64,000 nucleotides of DNA, from assembly GCF_963665245.1 (NCBI RefSeq), contig NZ_OY762269.1:1426001-1490000 (forward strand), in the 5' to 3' direction. The position numbers and the translations under genes were made by a program. This DNA is from an uncultured Paludibaculum sp. GTDB lineage: Bacteria > Acidobacteriota > Terriglobia > Bryobacterales > Bryobacteraceae. A model generated the notes under the pieces. That model saw only the letters and a list, made by a program, of their open reading frames with translations, made no database searches and was not told the origin of the DNA. Positions 30,769-39,911 of the stretch are shown here, one piece after another (the first letter of the stretch is position 1; the number at the start of each line of letters is the position of its first letter).

Positions 30769-33700
30769 CTAGAAGATGTACTTCAGGGCGACCTGCAGGT
30801 TCCTCATGTTGGTTCGCGTACCACCGATTACGCCGTAGCTGCCGGCGTTCGTGATATTGCCGGCCGAGTCGCGTTGGATTTGGCCGGCGTTGGTGTCGGG
30901 GTTGCCCCAGTTGGGGTGATTCGGCAGGTTGAAGGCCTCGAAACGGAACTGCAGACTGTGCGATTCCGAAATCCGGAAGTTCTTTAGTGCCGAGAAGTCC
31001 ACGCCGAGAATCGACGGGCTGATCAGGGTGTTGCGGCCGACGTTGCCGAACGTCCCGAAGGGCTGCAAGGCGAAGGCCGCTGGGTTGTACCAACGTTGCG
31101 GGTCGTGATTGCTCAGGTTGGCGTCGGTGCCCGGGTTGTACATGGGGCGGTCGAAGCCCGCTCCGGTGTTCGATTGGTCGCGGCCTGAGACGACGGTGAG
31201 GGGGAAGCCGGTGGACGCTGTGACAATGGTGCCCAACTGCCAGCCGCCGATAACGGCGTTGGCGAAGGGGTTGGAGACGTCCCACGCTTTGCCCTTGCCT
31301 ACGGGGAGGTCGTAGAGCAGCGAGGTGACAAATCGATGGCGCGTGTCGAAAGAGGACAAACCACGCTCGCAGCGCATACAGTAGCTATTCTGCGGGAAGA
31401 GGGTGTCGCCGTCATTCACACGGATGCCCGAGGTCTCGTCGATGGACTTCGACCACGTGTACGACACCAGGGTGGAAAGCCCGCCCGAGTAGCGCTTGGT
31501 GATCTTCACGCCCAGCGAGTTGTAGTTTCCGCGGCCGCCGTTGTCGACGAGTTGGATGCGCCCGAAGTACGGATAGGGCGAACGCTGGACCACGCTGCCG
31601 GTGGTTCCTGGGATGGCTTCGTTCACGGCACGGAGCGATTCCAGTTTCCGGCTGACCGAGCCGAGGTAGCCCGCCTCGACGACGAGGTTGGACGTGAACT
31701 CACGCTGCACGTTGAAGAGGTACTGCATCGAGTACGGCGTGCGCCGCTCGTAGAGATTGGCGAACGAGTAAGGGTTGGCGATCTGCGGGAATGCTCCGAC
31801 GATGGAGGCGAAGGCGTTGGACCACTGGCTGTCGGGCCTGTCGCTGACGGATTCCTTGCGGAAGCGGCCGGCGGTGTTGCGGGCGAGGTCAAACCGCGGA
31901 TTGCCTGTGTCCTGCGTATAGAACATGCCGGCGCCGGTCCGGATGACCCACTTGGAGGTCGGGCTCCAACTGATGCCGAGACGCGGTGCGAAGTCGTTGT
32001 TATCCCGGCTGACCAGGGTATTGCCCAGGCGGCCGTCCTGTGCGACGTCAATGCCCGGCCAGCGGATGGCGATGCCGTCGTAGGGATCCTGGCCGACGCC
32101 TTGGCGGAGGAAGACCGGATAGCGGCTGCGGTCCTGGATTGCCGGTGTGGAATCCATGAACGGCATGTAGACGGTGAACAGTTTGCCGCTCTGATCGGTC
32201 CAGGCTGGGGTGTTTTCGTAGCGCAGCCCGAGTGACAGAGTGAGGTTCGAAGTCAGCTTCCAGGTGTCGTCGACGAAGAAAGAGAAACTGGTGGCGCGGA
32301 AGCGGGCGCTGCCGATGGCTACCGCCTGCTCGGCCCGGCGCACTTCACCCAACAGGAAATCCGCGAATGCGTCGCCGCCCAGGTTTGTGCCCGTGGGGCC
32401 CTTGCGGGACGCATTCACTTCGAAGCCGAAGGAGCCGCGGGCGAATTGGTTGCCGTCCTGATTGAACTGATCGTTGCGTACTTCCCCGCCGAAGCGGAGC
32501 GTATGGTGGCCGTGGATCCAGGACGTGTTGTTCAGGAACTGCATGGACCGGTTCTTGTTCTCGTAGGGGCCCTCGGAGTCGTCGCCGAAACCGGAGTAGT
32601 TGGTCAGACCGATGGAAGGGATCCCGTAGGTGATGGGTGCGCCACCCTTCAGGCCAGGAATCGCGATCTCACTGACGACGTCGCGGGTATTGGCCAACTC
32701 GCGGGCCGTGGAGTTGTAGAAGCGGGTGTAGCCGAACCTGGTCTCGTTCACGATGCTCGGGGTCAGCGTGCGAGTATTCGAACCCATGTACTGCTCGACA
32801 TTCGTGAGCACCTGCGAGCCGTTCAACTTCAGGCCCGCATTCAACTGTGCCTCATCGCCCCAGCTATAGCGGCCGGACCATTGCGACTTGGCCGACTCCA
32901 CCCAGTCCATACGGAGAACGAACTGGTCGCGATCAATGGGGGCTCCCTGTGCCTGCTGGTAGTTATTCACTCGAGGAGTGGAGCTGGCCAGATTCGGAGC
33001 CGGATAGAACTCGAGCAGTTTCCTCGAGATCCCTTCAATACGCGTGGCCGGGATGATTCCTCCGGCAAAGGGCGTTGAGGTTATCAGGCCGTCGGCGCCC
33101 ACCGATCTCGTCTTGGGGTCGTAGATTCCACCCGCGATCTCGCTGAAGTCGCCGCCACGCATCGCTGCGCTGGGCAAGCTGTAGAGAGACTGCGTAGAGC
33201 GCCGCTGCCGGAAGGCCTCATAGTTGCCCATGAAGAAGAGGCGATCCCTGCCATTGAGCAGTTTCGGGATTGTGACGGGACCAGAAAGCGTGCCGCCATA
33301 CTGGTTCCACTTGAATGGGTCCTTGGGGGGCCGGGCGCTCTTGAAGGCGTAGTTTTTGGCGTCCAGCTTCTCGTTCCGGAGGAACTCGAAGGCCGTTCCA
33401 TGGAACTGGTTTCCGCCCGACTTGGTGAGAACGTTGATCTGCGCGGTCGCCCGGCCGAACTCGGCGGGGTAGACGCCTGTTTGCACCTTGAACTCCTGCA
33501 AGGCGTCGATGGAGGGTTGGATCACGAAGGTGTTGAAGTTGGGATCGGTGTTCTCGACGCCGTCCAGAGAATAGTGATTGAACGAACTGCGCTGGCCAGC
33601 CACGGCGATGGACTGTTCAGACCGGAACCCGCCCTGCCGCGAGCGGGCTTGGCCTGCCGACGGGAAGCCCGTCGATGTGTTGGGGGCCAAGGAGACCAAC

Positions 33701-34152
33701 TGCAGATAGTTGCGGCCGTTCAAGGGCAGTTCCACGATGCGTTTGTTCTCCACCACGGCGCCCAACGTGGAGTTCTCCGTGGTGAGGGCGCTGGCCTGCG
33801 CGCTCACTTCGATGGTTTCCGACACGGCGCCGACAGCCAGGTCCAGGTCGAGGCGGACTGTCTGTTGGATCTGTACTTCGATGTTTGTGGAGGAGGCGGT
33901 TTTGAAGCCTGGCTTCTCTGCCTTCAGGTTATAGGTACCCGGCGGCAACGACGGGAAGCTGTAGATGCCGGCCTCGTTCGTGATGGAGGAACGAGTGGCG
34001 TTTGTGGCCAGGTTGACGATTGTGACCGCGACTTCCGGCACGGCGGCCGAAGTCGTATCGCGAACCTGTCCGGTGATCTCACCGAATGTCTGCGCCAGCA
34101 TTGGTAGACCCAGTGCAAACACAATACCTGCTACGTAGAAGATCCTCTTCAT
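30769..34152 (-). CDS. Oar-like TonB-dependent receptor with carboxypeptidase-regulatory domain
   Basis: An 1127-residue outer-membrane protein. It starts with a signal peptide (MKRIFYVAGIVFALGLPMLA), then a carboxypeptidase-regulatory-like domain (ITGQVRDTTSAAVPEVAVTI, then YSFPSLPPGTYNLKAEKPGF; residues about 27-105). A plug domain follows (VELPLNGRNYLQLVSLAPNT, GVENTDPNFNTF, EFKVQTGVYPAEFGRATAQI). The rest is a beta-barrel with repeated aromatic strands and ends LQVALKYIF, a typical last strand for barrel assembly. It is abundant in acidobacteria and probably takes up sugars or peptides. ATG 34152 is chosen by the signal peptide. Confidence 0.92.
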   Translation of the reverse strand: MKRIFYVAGIVFALGLPMLAQTFGEITGQVRDTTSAAVPEVAVTIVNLATNATRSSITNEAGIYSFPSLPPGTYNLKAEKPGFKTASSTNIEVQIQQTVRLDLDLAVGAVSETIEVSAQASALTTENSTLGAVVENKRIVELPLNGRNYLQLVSLAPNTSTGFPSAGQARSRQGGFRSEQSIAVAGQRSSFNHYSLDGVENTDPNFNTFVIQPSIDALQEFKVQTGVYPAEFGRATAQINVLTKSGGNQFHGTAFEFLRNEKLDAKNYAFKSARPPKDPFKWNQYGGTLSGPVTIPKLLNGRDRLFFMGNYEAFRQRRSTQSLYSLPSAAMRGGDFSEIAGGIYDPKTRSVGADGLITSTPFAGGIIPATRIEGISRKLLEFYPAPNLASSTPRVNNYQQAQGAPIDRDQFVLRMDWVESAKSQWSGRYSWGDEAQLNAGLKLNGSQVLTNVEQYMGSNTRTLTPSIVNETRFGYTRFYNSTARELANTRDVVSEIAIPGLKGGAPITYGIPSIGLTNYSGFGDDSEGPYENKNRSMQFLNNTSWIHGHHTLRFGGEVRNDQFNQDGNQFARGSFGFEVNASRKGPTGTNLGGDAFADFLLGEVRRAEQAVAIGSARFRATSFSFFVDDTWKLTSNLTLSLGLRYENTPAWTDQSGKLFTVYMPFMDSTPAIQDRSRYPVFLRQGVGQDPYDGIAIRWPGIDVAQDGRLGNTLVSRDNNDFAPRLGISWSPTSKWVIRTGAGMFYTQDTGNPRFDLARNTAGRFRKESVSDRPDSQWSNAFASIVGAFPQIANPYSFANLYERRTPYSMQYLFNVQREFTSNLVVEAGYLGSVSRKLESLRAVNEAIPGTTGSVVQRSPYPYFGRIQLVDNGGRGNYNSLGVKITKRYSGGLSTLVSYTWSKSIDETSGIRVNDGDTLFPQNSYCMRCERGLSSFDTRHRFVTSLLYDLPVGKGKAWDVSNPFANAVIGGWQLGTIVTASTGFPLTVVSGRDQSNTGAGFDRPMYNPGTDANLSNHDPQRWYNPAAFALQPFGTFGNVGRNTLISPSILGVDFSALKNFRISESHSLQFRFEAFNLPNHPNWGNPDTNAGQIQRDSAGNITNAGSYGVIGGTRTNMRNLQVALKYIF

Positions 34153-34595
34153 TGAGGCACCCCAGATAGTGATGTTTCCGCCACAGGGCGAAATGGTTAG
34201 GTGGAGCATATCAGCGGATAGGCCGGATTTCAAGTTCGTGAACAGAACAATTTTGTGATCGGTTCACGGCAGGCGGCCGTTATCCCTACCACGTAGGAGA
34301 GTTTCAGAGGTGATTCAGTCGGTAGTGTTCTTGGCGGAAGAACGGATACGGACGCCCCGGTTGTTGATGACTCAACGACCGGTAGTCGGCACCGGCCCAT
34401 CGCGTGTGCTCGACCGTATATGAAGGCAGAAAAGAGGTTACTGCCTCAGCTTAAGGCGTTCTCGGCTTGCAGGAGACTCTTGGCGTAGACGCCGTAAACC
34501 GTTGCGCGTCGCCTCTTCTGTTGAGTTGGGTGCCCGATGCCGGTACGCGCGCGGCAGGGTGGTAGCTATCGGCGGATCTCTATTCCTGGGCCGCT

Positions 34596-34609
34596 GTGAA
34601 CCAGTTCAC
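34596..34609. promoter_or_regulatory. Perfect GTGAAC-CA-GTTCAC palindrome
   Basis: A 14-base palindrome with related half sites at 34234-34243 (GTTC-GT-GAAC) and 34260-34265 (GTTCAC). It looks like an operator for a TetR- or LysR-type regulator. No intact regulator gene is beside it, so it may be left over from a lost gene. Confidence 0.35.
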
Positions 34610-34661
34610 GGTCCTTTGTAGCAATTCTGTAACGCTACGCCCGAATCAGCGGGACGGGCGC

Positions 34662-34765
34662 TCAGGCATGGCTAGGTCCGGTGAATGCACTCGCGCAGTG
34701 CTCCCGGAGGAACTGCAGAACGGCGCGTACCTTGGCGTCAGGTTCCCAGTCTGGCAACACACGCG
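34662..34765 (-). pseudogene. Possible C-terminal remnant of a LysR-type regulator
   Basis: On the minus strand, PRVLPDWEPDAKVRAVLQF then LREHCASAFTGPSHA runs to a TGA at 34662-34664. The VLPDWEP and K-V-R-A-x-x-x-F-L segments are those of the last strand and helix of LysR effector domains, with the stretch between them deleted. No upstream part of a LysR gene can be found. The match is short and the call weak. Confidence 0.3.
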
Positions 34766-35345
34766 GAAGGGAACCCGCTCGCGGGCATTGCGGGTACGGG
34801 ACTCGTTCACCATGGGTCAACGGGAGGCTGTTTCGGCGGCCGGAACCGAAGAAGATGGAAGAGCGCGGCGGAAGCGGCGACCGCGCCGAAGGGACTTACC
34901 CGATAGTGGTAGCAGCGATGCGGGGGGATGATAGTAGCGCGATGCTACCCAATTGAGTGATGGAGAGCGGGTTCGGGTCCTTCACACTGTCAATCAGGAG
35001 CCTCAGTCGTCGCTGCGGCACGCCGAGACGGACTGGGCCCTGATTGGGAAAGAGGGCCCGTCACTGAGGGGGTGTATGTCGTTTCTTTTGAATACAACGA
35101 GTCTGGCCGAGCTGGGCTACGAGCACGACTCTGTGCGGCAGGTGATCCGGTCGTGGAATGATACAAATCATCTGAGAGCCATACCGGCCGAATCAGAGAT
35201 GAGCCAAACTTCATCTTTATATAAAGAAACCGGTAGTGGGTAGAGACGCCCTTGGACAGGACAGACCTCCGGCGCGGATTGGTGCGATGGTCCCGTTCGG
35301 CCGAGGGTGCCCTCATCGAGCTTTTGAAAGAACTGGGGAAACAGG

Positions 35346-36425
35346 ATGAAAGCGACACAACGACTTCACGATCTGGGCCAGAGCCTCTGGCTGGATAACA
35401 TCACGCGCGACCTCTTGGATGGTGGCACGCTGCAGCGGTATATCGACGAGTTGTCGGTAACTGGGCTGACGTCCAACCCGACAATCTTCAACCAGGCGAT
35501 CAAAGGTAGCAGCGCCTATGACGATTCCATCCGGGAGCGGCTCGAGGCGGGCAAGGCCGGCGAAGACCTGTTCTTCGAAGTTGCGCTTGAGGACATTATT
35601 CGCGCGACGGATCTGTTCAGGCCGGCATACGACCGGACCAATGGCGTGGATGGATGGGTCTCGCTGGAGGTATCCCCCCTGCTGGCGCACGACACCGCGA
35701 GTACGCTGGCGGCGGCGAAGGATCTCTACGCTCGCGCCGGGCGGCCCAATCTGTTCATCAAGATTCCCGGCACACCAGAGGGGCTGCCGGCGATTGAAGA
35801 GGCGATCTTCGCCGGAATTTCGATCAACGTCACCCTGCTGTTCTCCAGCGCGCAGTATGAGGCGGCAGCCGACGCGTACATGCGCGGCGTTGAGCGCCGG
35901 ATCGAGGCCGGGCTGGATCCGTATGTGGCCTCGGTGGCCTCGGTGTTCGTCAGCCGTTGGGATGCGGCGGTAAAGGACAAGGTCCCGGCCGAGCTGCGGA
36001 ACAAGCTTGGGCTGGCGATTATGGGGCGCACGTATGCTGCGTACCAGAAGCTGCTGATGTCACCGCGCTGGCAGCGTGCCTTTAACCTGGGGGCGCGGCC
36101 GCAGCGGTTGCTCTGGGCGAGCACGGGCACGAAGGATCCGAATGCGCCCGATACGCTCTACATTCAGGCGCTGGCTGCCCCGCTGACGGTGAATACCATG
36201 CCGGAAGGCACGCTGAAGGCTTTTGCGGACCATGGCTCTGTCGAGGGGCTGATGACCTCTGAAGGCGCCGAGGAAATGCTGGCGCGGTTCGCGCAAGCGG
36301 GTATCGACATCGATGCCCTGGCGGCACGCCTTCAGGACGAAGGCGCGAAGTCGTTCGTCGCATCCTGGAATGAACTGATGGGTGTGATTGAGCAGAAGAG
36401 CGCGGCGCTGCAGAAGGTCGGATGA
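35346..36425 (+). CDS. tal: Transaldolase
   Basis: A 359-residue pentose-phosphate enzyme that moves a dihydroxyacetone unit from sedoheptulose 7-phosphate to glyceraldehyde 3-phosphate. The N-terminal signature is VTGLTSNPTIFNQAIKGSSA (residues about 38-57), followed by GWVSLEVSP, then FIKIPGTPEGLPAIEEAI with the Schiff-base Lys (about 140-157) and SINVTLLFSSAQY. Length fits the larger bacterial group. It is the first gene of a six-gene sugar-phosphate operon, with a four-base ATGA overlap to the next gene. Confidence 0.94.
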   Translation: MKATQRLHDLGQSLWLDNITRDLLDGGTLQRYIDELSVTGLTSNPTIFNQAIKGSSAYDDSIRERLEAGKAGEDLFFEVALEDIIRATDLFRPAYDRTNGVDGWVSLEVSPLLAHDTASTLAAAKDLYARAGRPNLFIKIPGTPEGLPAIEEAIFAGISINVTLLFSSAQYEAAADAYMRGVERRIEAGLDPYVASVASVFVSRWDAAVKDKVPAELRNKLGLAIMGRTYAAYQKLLMSPRWQRAFNLGARPQRLLWASTGTKDPNAPDTLYIQALAAPLTVNTMPEGTLKAFADHGSVEGLMTSEGAEEMLARFAQAGIDIDALAARLQDEGAKSFVASWNELMGVIEQKSAALQKVG

Positions 36426-37099
36426 CCGCGGTCCGGCGTGCGAAGAAGGTTCTGGTCGTCGACGTCGGCGGCACACACGTGAAGGTGCTGGCCACCGGTC
36501 AGAGTGAGCCGCGCCGGTTCGACTCGGGGCCGGATTTGACACCCGAAGCCATGGTGCAGGGCGTTCAAGGGCTGACGAGTGACTGGCGCTACGAGGCCGT
36601 CTCGATTGGGTATCCCGGGCCGGTGCTGCGAAACCGGCCCGTGGCCGAGCCCTACAACCTGGCCGGAGGCTGGGTCGGGTTCGATTTCGAGGCTGGGTTC
36701 GGTCTGCCGGTGCGCATGATGAACGACGCCGCGATGCAGGCGTTGGGGAGCTACGCGGGCGGGAAGATGTTGTTTCTCGGCCTGGGTACGGGGCTGGGCT
36801 CAGCTCTCGTCGTCGATGGAATCGTGGAACCGATGGAGTTGGGTCACCTTCCCTATAAGAAGCGCACCTACGAGGACTACGTAGGGGAGCGAGGACTGGA
36901 ACGCCGTGGAAAGCGCAAGTGGCGGCACGATGTCGCCGATGTGGTCGCTCATTTCATCTCCGCCCTGGAGCCGGACGATGTCGTCCTGGGTGGGGGCAAC
37001 GTAAGACAACTCAAAGAACTGCCGGCTGGTTGCAGAGAAGGTGACAACGCGAACGCGTTCGCCGGGGGCTTCCGGCTTTGGGAATCGACGACCAGGTGA
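36422..37099 (+). CDS. ROK-family glucokinase, polyphosphate-glucokinase-like
   Basis: A 225-residue sugar kinase. The phosphate-1 loop is VLVVDVGGTHVKVL (residues about 10-23), a second motif is VSIGYPGPV (about 60-68), and GLGTGLGSALVVDG (about 121-134) binds the nucleotide or phosphate donor; ELGHLPY follows. The lack of a zinc-cysteine motif and the short length resemble PpgK-type polyphosphate glucokinases. Phosphorylation of glucose would feed pgi and zwf downstream. The donor (ATP or polyphosphate) cannot be fixed from sequence. Confidence 0.8.
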   Translation: MTAVRRAKKVLVVDVGGTHVKVLATGQSEPRRFDSGPDLTPEAMVQGVQGLTSDWRYEAVSIGYPGPVLRNRPVAEPYNLAGGWVGFDFEAGFGLPVRMMNDAAMQALGSYAGGKMLFLGLGTGLGSALVVDGIVEPMELGHLPYKKRTYEDYVGERGLERRGKRKWRHDVADVVAHFISALEPDDVVLGGGNVRQLKELPAGCREGDNANAFAGGFRLWESTTR

Positions 37100-37162
37100 T
37101 GCCGCTGACCGAGGACTGCGCGTTTCAGCGGTTCTCACGGCTTGACAAAAAGGAGAGCTCGC

Positions 37163-38821
37163 ATGGCTAGCACGCTACAAGTGTCTTCCCAGGTGCCACT
37201 TGCCGAACGCACGGCCTGGAAGGCCCTGAAGACGCACTTTGAAGAGATCAGCGGGATTCATCTGCGAACCCTGTTCGACCAGGATGCGACTCGCGGCACA
37301 CGGATGACGGCCGAAGGCGCGGGGCTTTACCTGGACTATTCGAAGAATCGCATTACCGACGAGACGCTGCGCCTGCTGGTGCAACTGGCGAACGAGTCGG
37401 ATCTGCCCGCGCGGATCGAAGGCATGTTCAGTGGAGCGAAGATCAACACGACGGAAGGGCGCGCGGTGTTGCACGTGGCGCTGCGAGCGCCCGAGAGCGC
37501 GTCGATTGTGGTGGATGGACGCGACGTAGTTAGGGATGTACATGCGGTACTCGCCCGGATGTCGGACTTCGCGGAGCAGGTGCGTTCGGGGACGTGGCGA
37601 GGGCACGGCGGCAAACGGATCCGCAACGTCGTGAACATCGGGATTGGCGGTTCCGACCTGGGGCCCGTGATGGCCTATGAGGCCCTAAGGCACTACAGCG
37701 AGAGAGGCCTGACGTTCCGGTTCGTGTCCAACGTGGATGGCACGGATTTCGCGGAGGCGGTGCAGGATCTGGATGCGGCGGAGACGCTGTTCATCGTTTC
37801 GTCGAAGACCTTCACCACCCTGGAGACGATGACGAATGCGCGCACGGCGCGCGCGTGGCTATTGCAGAGACTGGGCGGAGACGAAGCTTCGATCGCAAAG
37901 CACTTCGCGGCTGTCTCGACGAACGCGGCCGAGGTGTCGAAGTTCGGCATCGATACGGCGAATATGTTCGGGTTCTGGGATTGGGTGGGTGGCCGGTATT
38001 CGATGGACTCGGCGATTGGGCTCTCCACCATGTTGGCGATTGGCCCAGCGCACTTCCGGGCCATTCTGGATGGCTTTCACGAAATGGACGAGCATTTCCG
38101 CACCGCGCCGTTGGAACGGAATCTGCCGGTGCTGATGGGCCTGCTCGGCATCTGGTACAGCAACTTCTTCGGGGCGGCGACCGTCGCGGTGCTCCCGTAT
38201 GAGCAGTATTTGAAGCGGTTCCCGGCTTATCTACAGCAGTTGACGATGGAGAGCAATGGTAAGCATGTGACGCTGGACGGAGCCGCGGTGGACTACCAGA
38301 CCGGCGCGATCTACTGGGGCGAACCGGGCACGAATGGGCAGCACTCGTTCTATCAGATGATCCACCAGGGGACACGGCTGATCCCCTGCGACTTCATTGC
38401 GTTTGGGCAGACTCTGAATCCGCTGGGCCGGCATCACGACATCTTGTTGGCCAATGCCTTCGCACAGACCGAAGCTCTCGCGTTCGGCAAGACGCGCGAG
38501 GAAGTGGCGGCGGAAGGGACAGCCGGGAAGCTGGTGGCCCATAAGGTCTTTGAGGGCAATCGGCCGTCGAACACGATTCTGGCGGAGCGGTTGACGCCGG
38601 CGGTGCTGGGTAAGCTGGTTGCGCTGTACGAGCACTCCGTCTTCACGCAAGGCGTGATCTGGGGCGTCAACTCGTTCGACCAGATGGGCGTGGAACTGGG
38701 GAAAGTTCTGGCGCAGCGAATGATTCCGGAGCTGGAGAGCAAGGACGAGCCGGAGTTGAAGCATGATAGCTCGACCAACAACCTGATCAGGCGGTATCGG
38801 AAGTTGCGCGAACGGGCGTAG
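37163..38821 (+). CDS. pgi: Glucose-6-phosphate isomerase
   Basis: A 552-residue isomerase linking glucose 6-phosphate and fructose 6-phosphate. Family motifs are NIGIGGSDLGPVMAYEAL (residues about 160-177), FIVSSKTFTTLETMTNAR (phosphate binding), FWDWVGGRYSMDSAIGLS with the catalytic Arg, and WGVNSFDQMGVELGKVLA (about 508-525), the second family signature. AAGGAGAG lies just before ATG 37163, which is preferred over the in-frame ATG at 37142. It shares the operon with zwf, gnd, tal and tkt. Confidence 0.96.
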   Translation: MASTLQVSSQVPLAERTAWKALKTHFEEISGIHLRTLFDQDATRGTRMTAEGAGLYLDYSKNRITDETLRLLVQLANESDLPARIEGMFSGAKINTTEGRAVLHVALRAPESASIVVDGRDVVRDVHAVLARMSDFAEQVRSGTWRGHGGKRIRNVVNIGIGGSDLGPVMAYEALRHYSERGLTFRFVSNVDGTDFAEAVQDLDAAETLFIVSSKTFTTLETMTNARTARAWLLQRLGGDEASIAKHFAAVSTNAAEVSKFGIDTANMFGFWDWVGGRYSMDSAIGLSTMLAIGPAHFRAILDGFHEMDEHFRTAPLERNLPVLMGLLGIWYSNFFGAATVAVLPYEQYLKRFPAYLQQLTMESNGKHVTLDGAAVDYQTGAIYWGEPGTNGQHSFYQMIHQGTRLIPCDFIAFGQTLNPLGRHHDILLANAFAQTEALAFGKTREEVAAEGTAGKLVAHKVFEGNRPSNTILAERLTPAVLGKLVALYEHSVFTQGVIWGVNSFDQMGVELGKVLAQRMIPELESKDEPELKHDSSTNNLIRRYRKLRERA

Positions 38822-38862
38822 CCACGGGCCCGCAACGGGCCGGGAGAATCGACTGGGAAAGG

Positions 38863-39900
38863 ATGGAAACCGTGCAGATTGGAATGGTTGGACTGGGCAG
38901 AATGGGCGCCAACATGACGCGCCGGCTGATGCGGGGCGGGCAGCAGTGCGTCGTATTCGACCGCTCGCCGCGGGCCGTGGAGGCGCTGGCGGCGGAGGGC
39001 GCGACGGGGGCCGTCGACGTTGCGGATCTGGTAGACCGTTTGGAGACTCCGCGCGCGCTGTGGCTGATGATCCCGGCGGCGGTTGTCGACGAGACCATCG
39101 CGGAACTTGTGCCGCACCTCGCGGCCGGAGACATTCTGATTGACGGCGGCAATTCCTACTACGTAGATGACATCCGGCGCAGCCAGGAGTTGGCGGCCAA
39201 GGGGATTCACTATGTGGACGTGGGAACGAGCGGCGGCGTGTGGGGACTGGAGCGCGGGTACTGCATGATGATCGGTGGAGAAGCCGAGGTGGTGAAGCAC
39301 CTGGATCCTGTCTTCCAGCGGCTGGCGCCCGGTGCTGGGGACATAGCGCGGACTCCTGGACGCGAAGGATTGCAGAGCACAGCCGAACAGGGGTATCTGC
39401 ACTGCGGGCCGAATGGCGCGGGTCACTTCGTCAAGATGGTGCACAACGGGATTGAATACGGGTTGATGGCGGCGTACGCCGAGGGGCTGGGCATTCTCAA
39501 GCAGGCGAACATCGGCAAACAGACGCAGGAGGCCGATGCCGAAACGACGCCGCTGCGGAATCCGGAGCACTACCAGTACGACCTCAATCTGCGTGACATC
39601 ACGGAATTGTGGCGGCGCGGCAGCGTGGTTTCGTCGTGGCTGCTGGACCTGGCGGCTACGGCACTGGCGGGCGATCCGGAATTGGAGAGCTTCGCAGGGC
39701 GTGTGTCGGATTCGGGCGAGGGACGTTGGACCATCAAAGCTGCCATTGACGAGGCCGTGCCGGTGCCGGTCCTCTCGGCCGCGTTGTACGCGCGATTCGC
39801 CTCGCGCGGCGCCGGTGAGTATGAGAACAAGCTGCTTTCGGCGATGCGCTATCAATTTGGCGGACATCTGGAAAAGGCAGCCGCGCAGCACGCGGGGTAG
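38863..39900 (+). CDS. gnd: 6-Phosphogluconate dehydrogenase, short (GndA/YqeC-like) type
   Basis: A 345-residue enzyme that oxidises and decarboxylates 6-phosphogluconate to ribulose 5-phosphate. The nucleotide loop is IGMVGLGRMGANM (residues about 5-17). The substrate motifs are DGGNSYYVDD (about 95-104), DVGTSGGVWGLERGYCMMIGG and GPNGAGHFVKMVHNGIEYG (about 185-203, catalytic Lys). It is shorter than the 470-residue E. coli form. After the second strand comes FDRSPRA: an Asp at this place favours NAD over NADP. Cofactor choice is therefore predicted, not shown. Confidence 0.93.
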   Translation: METVQIGMVGLGRMGANMTRRLMRGGQQCVVFDRSPRAVEALAAEGATGAVDVADLVDRLETPRALWLMIPAAVVDETIAELVPHLAAGDILIDGGNSYYVDDIRRSQELAAKGIHYVDVGTSGGVWGLERGYCMMIGGEAEVVKHLDPVFQRLAPGAGDIARTPGREGLQSTAEQGYLHCGPNGAGHFVKMVHNGIEYGLMAAYAEGLGILKQANIGKQTQEADAETTPLRNPEHYQYDLNLRDITELWRRGSVVSSWLLDLAATALAGDPELESFAGRVSDSGEGRWTIKAAIDEAVPVPVLSAALYARFASRGAGEYENKLLSAMRYQFGGHLEKAAAQHAG

Positions 39901-39911
39901 AAGGGAACACC

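Larger units (their letters stand above)
34153..35345. other. Gene-poor 1.2 kb region between the TonB-dependent receptor and the transaldolase operon
   Basis: No intact gene is recognised. Open frames up to 110 codons on the + strand lack a ribosome binding site and have unlikely compositions. The region has a possible regulator remnant (34662-34765), GTGAAC/GTTCAC palindromes (34234-34243, 34260-34265 and 34596-34609), and the palindrome CTTTATATAAAG (35215-35226), 120 bases before tal, which could hold the -10 box of that operon. Confidence 0.4.

Noticed and set aside
34953..35243. A 96-codon + strand frame before tal
   Set aside because: No ribosome binding site, no family, and it overlaps the probable promoter palindrome at 35215-35226.
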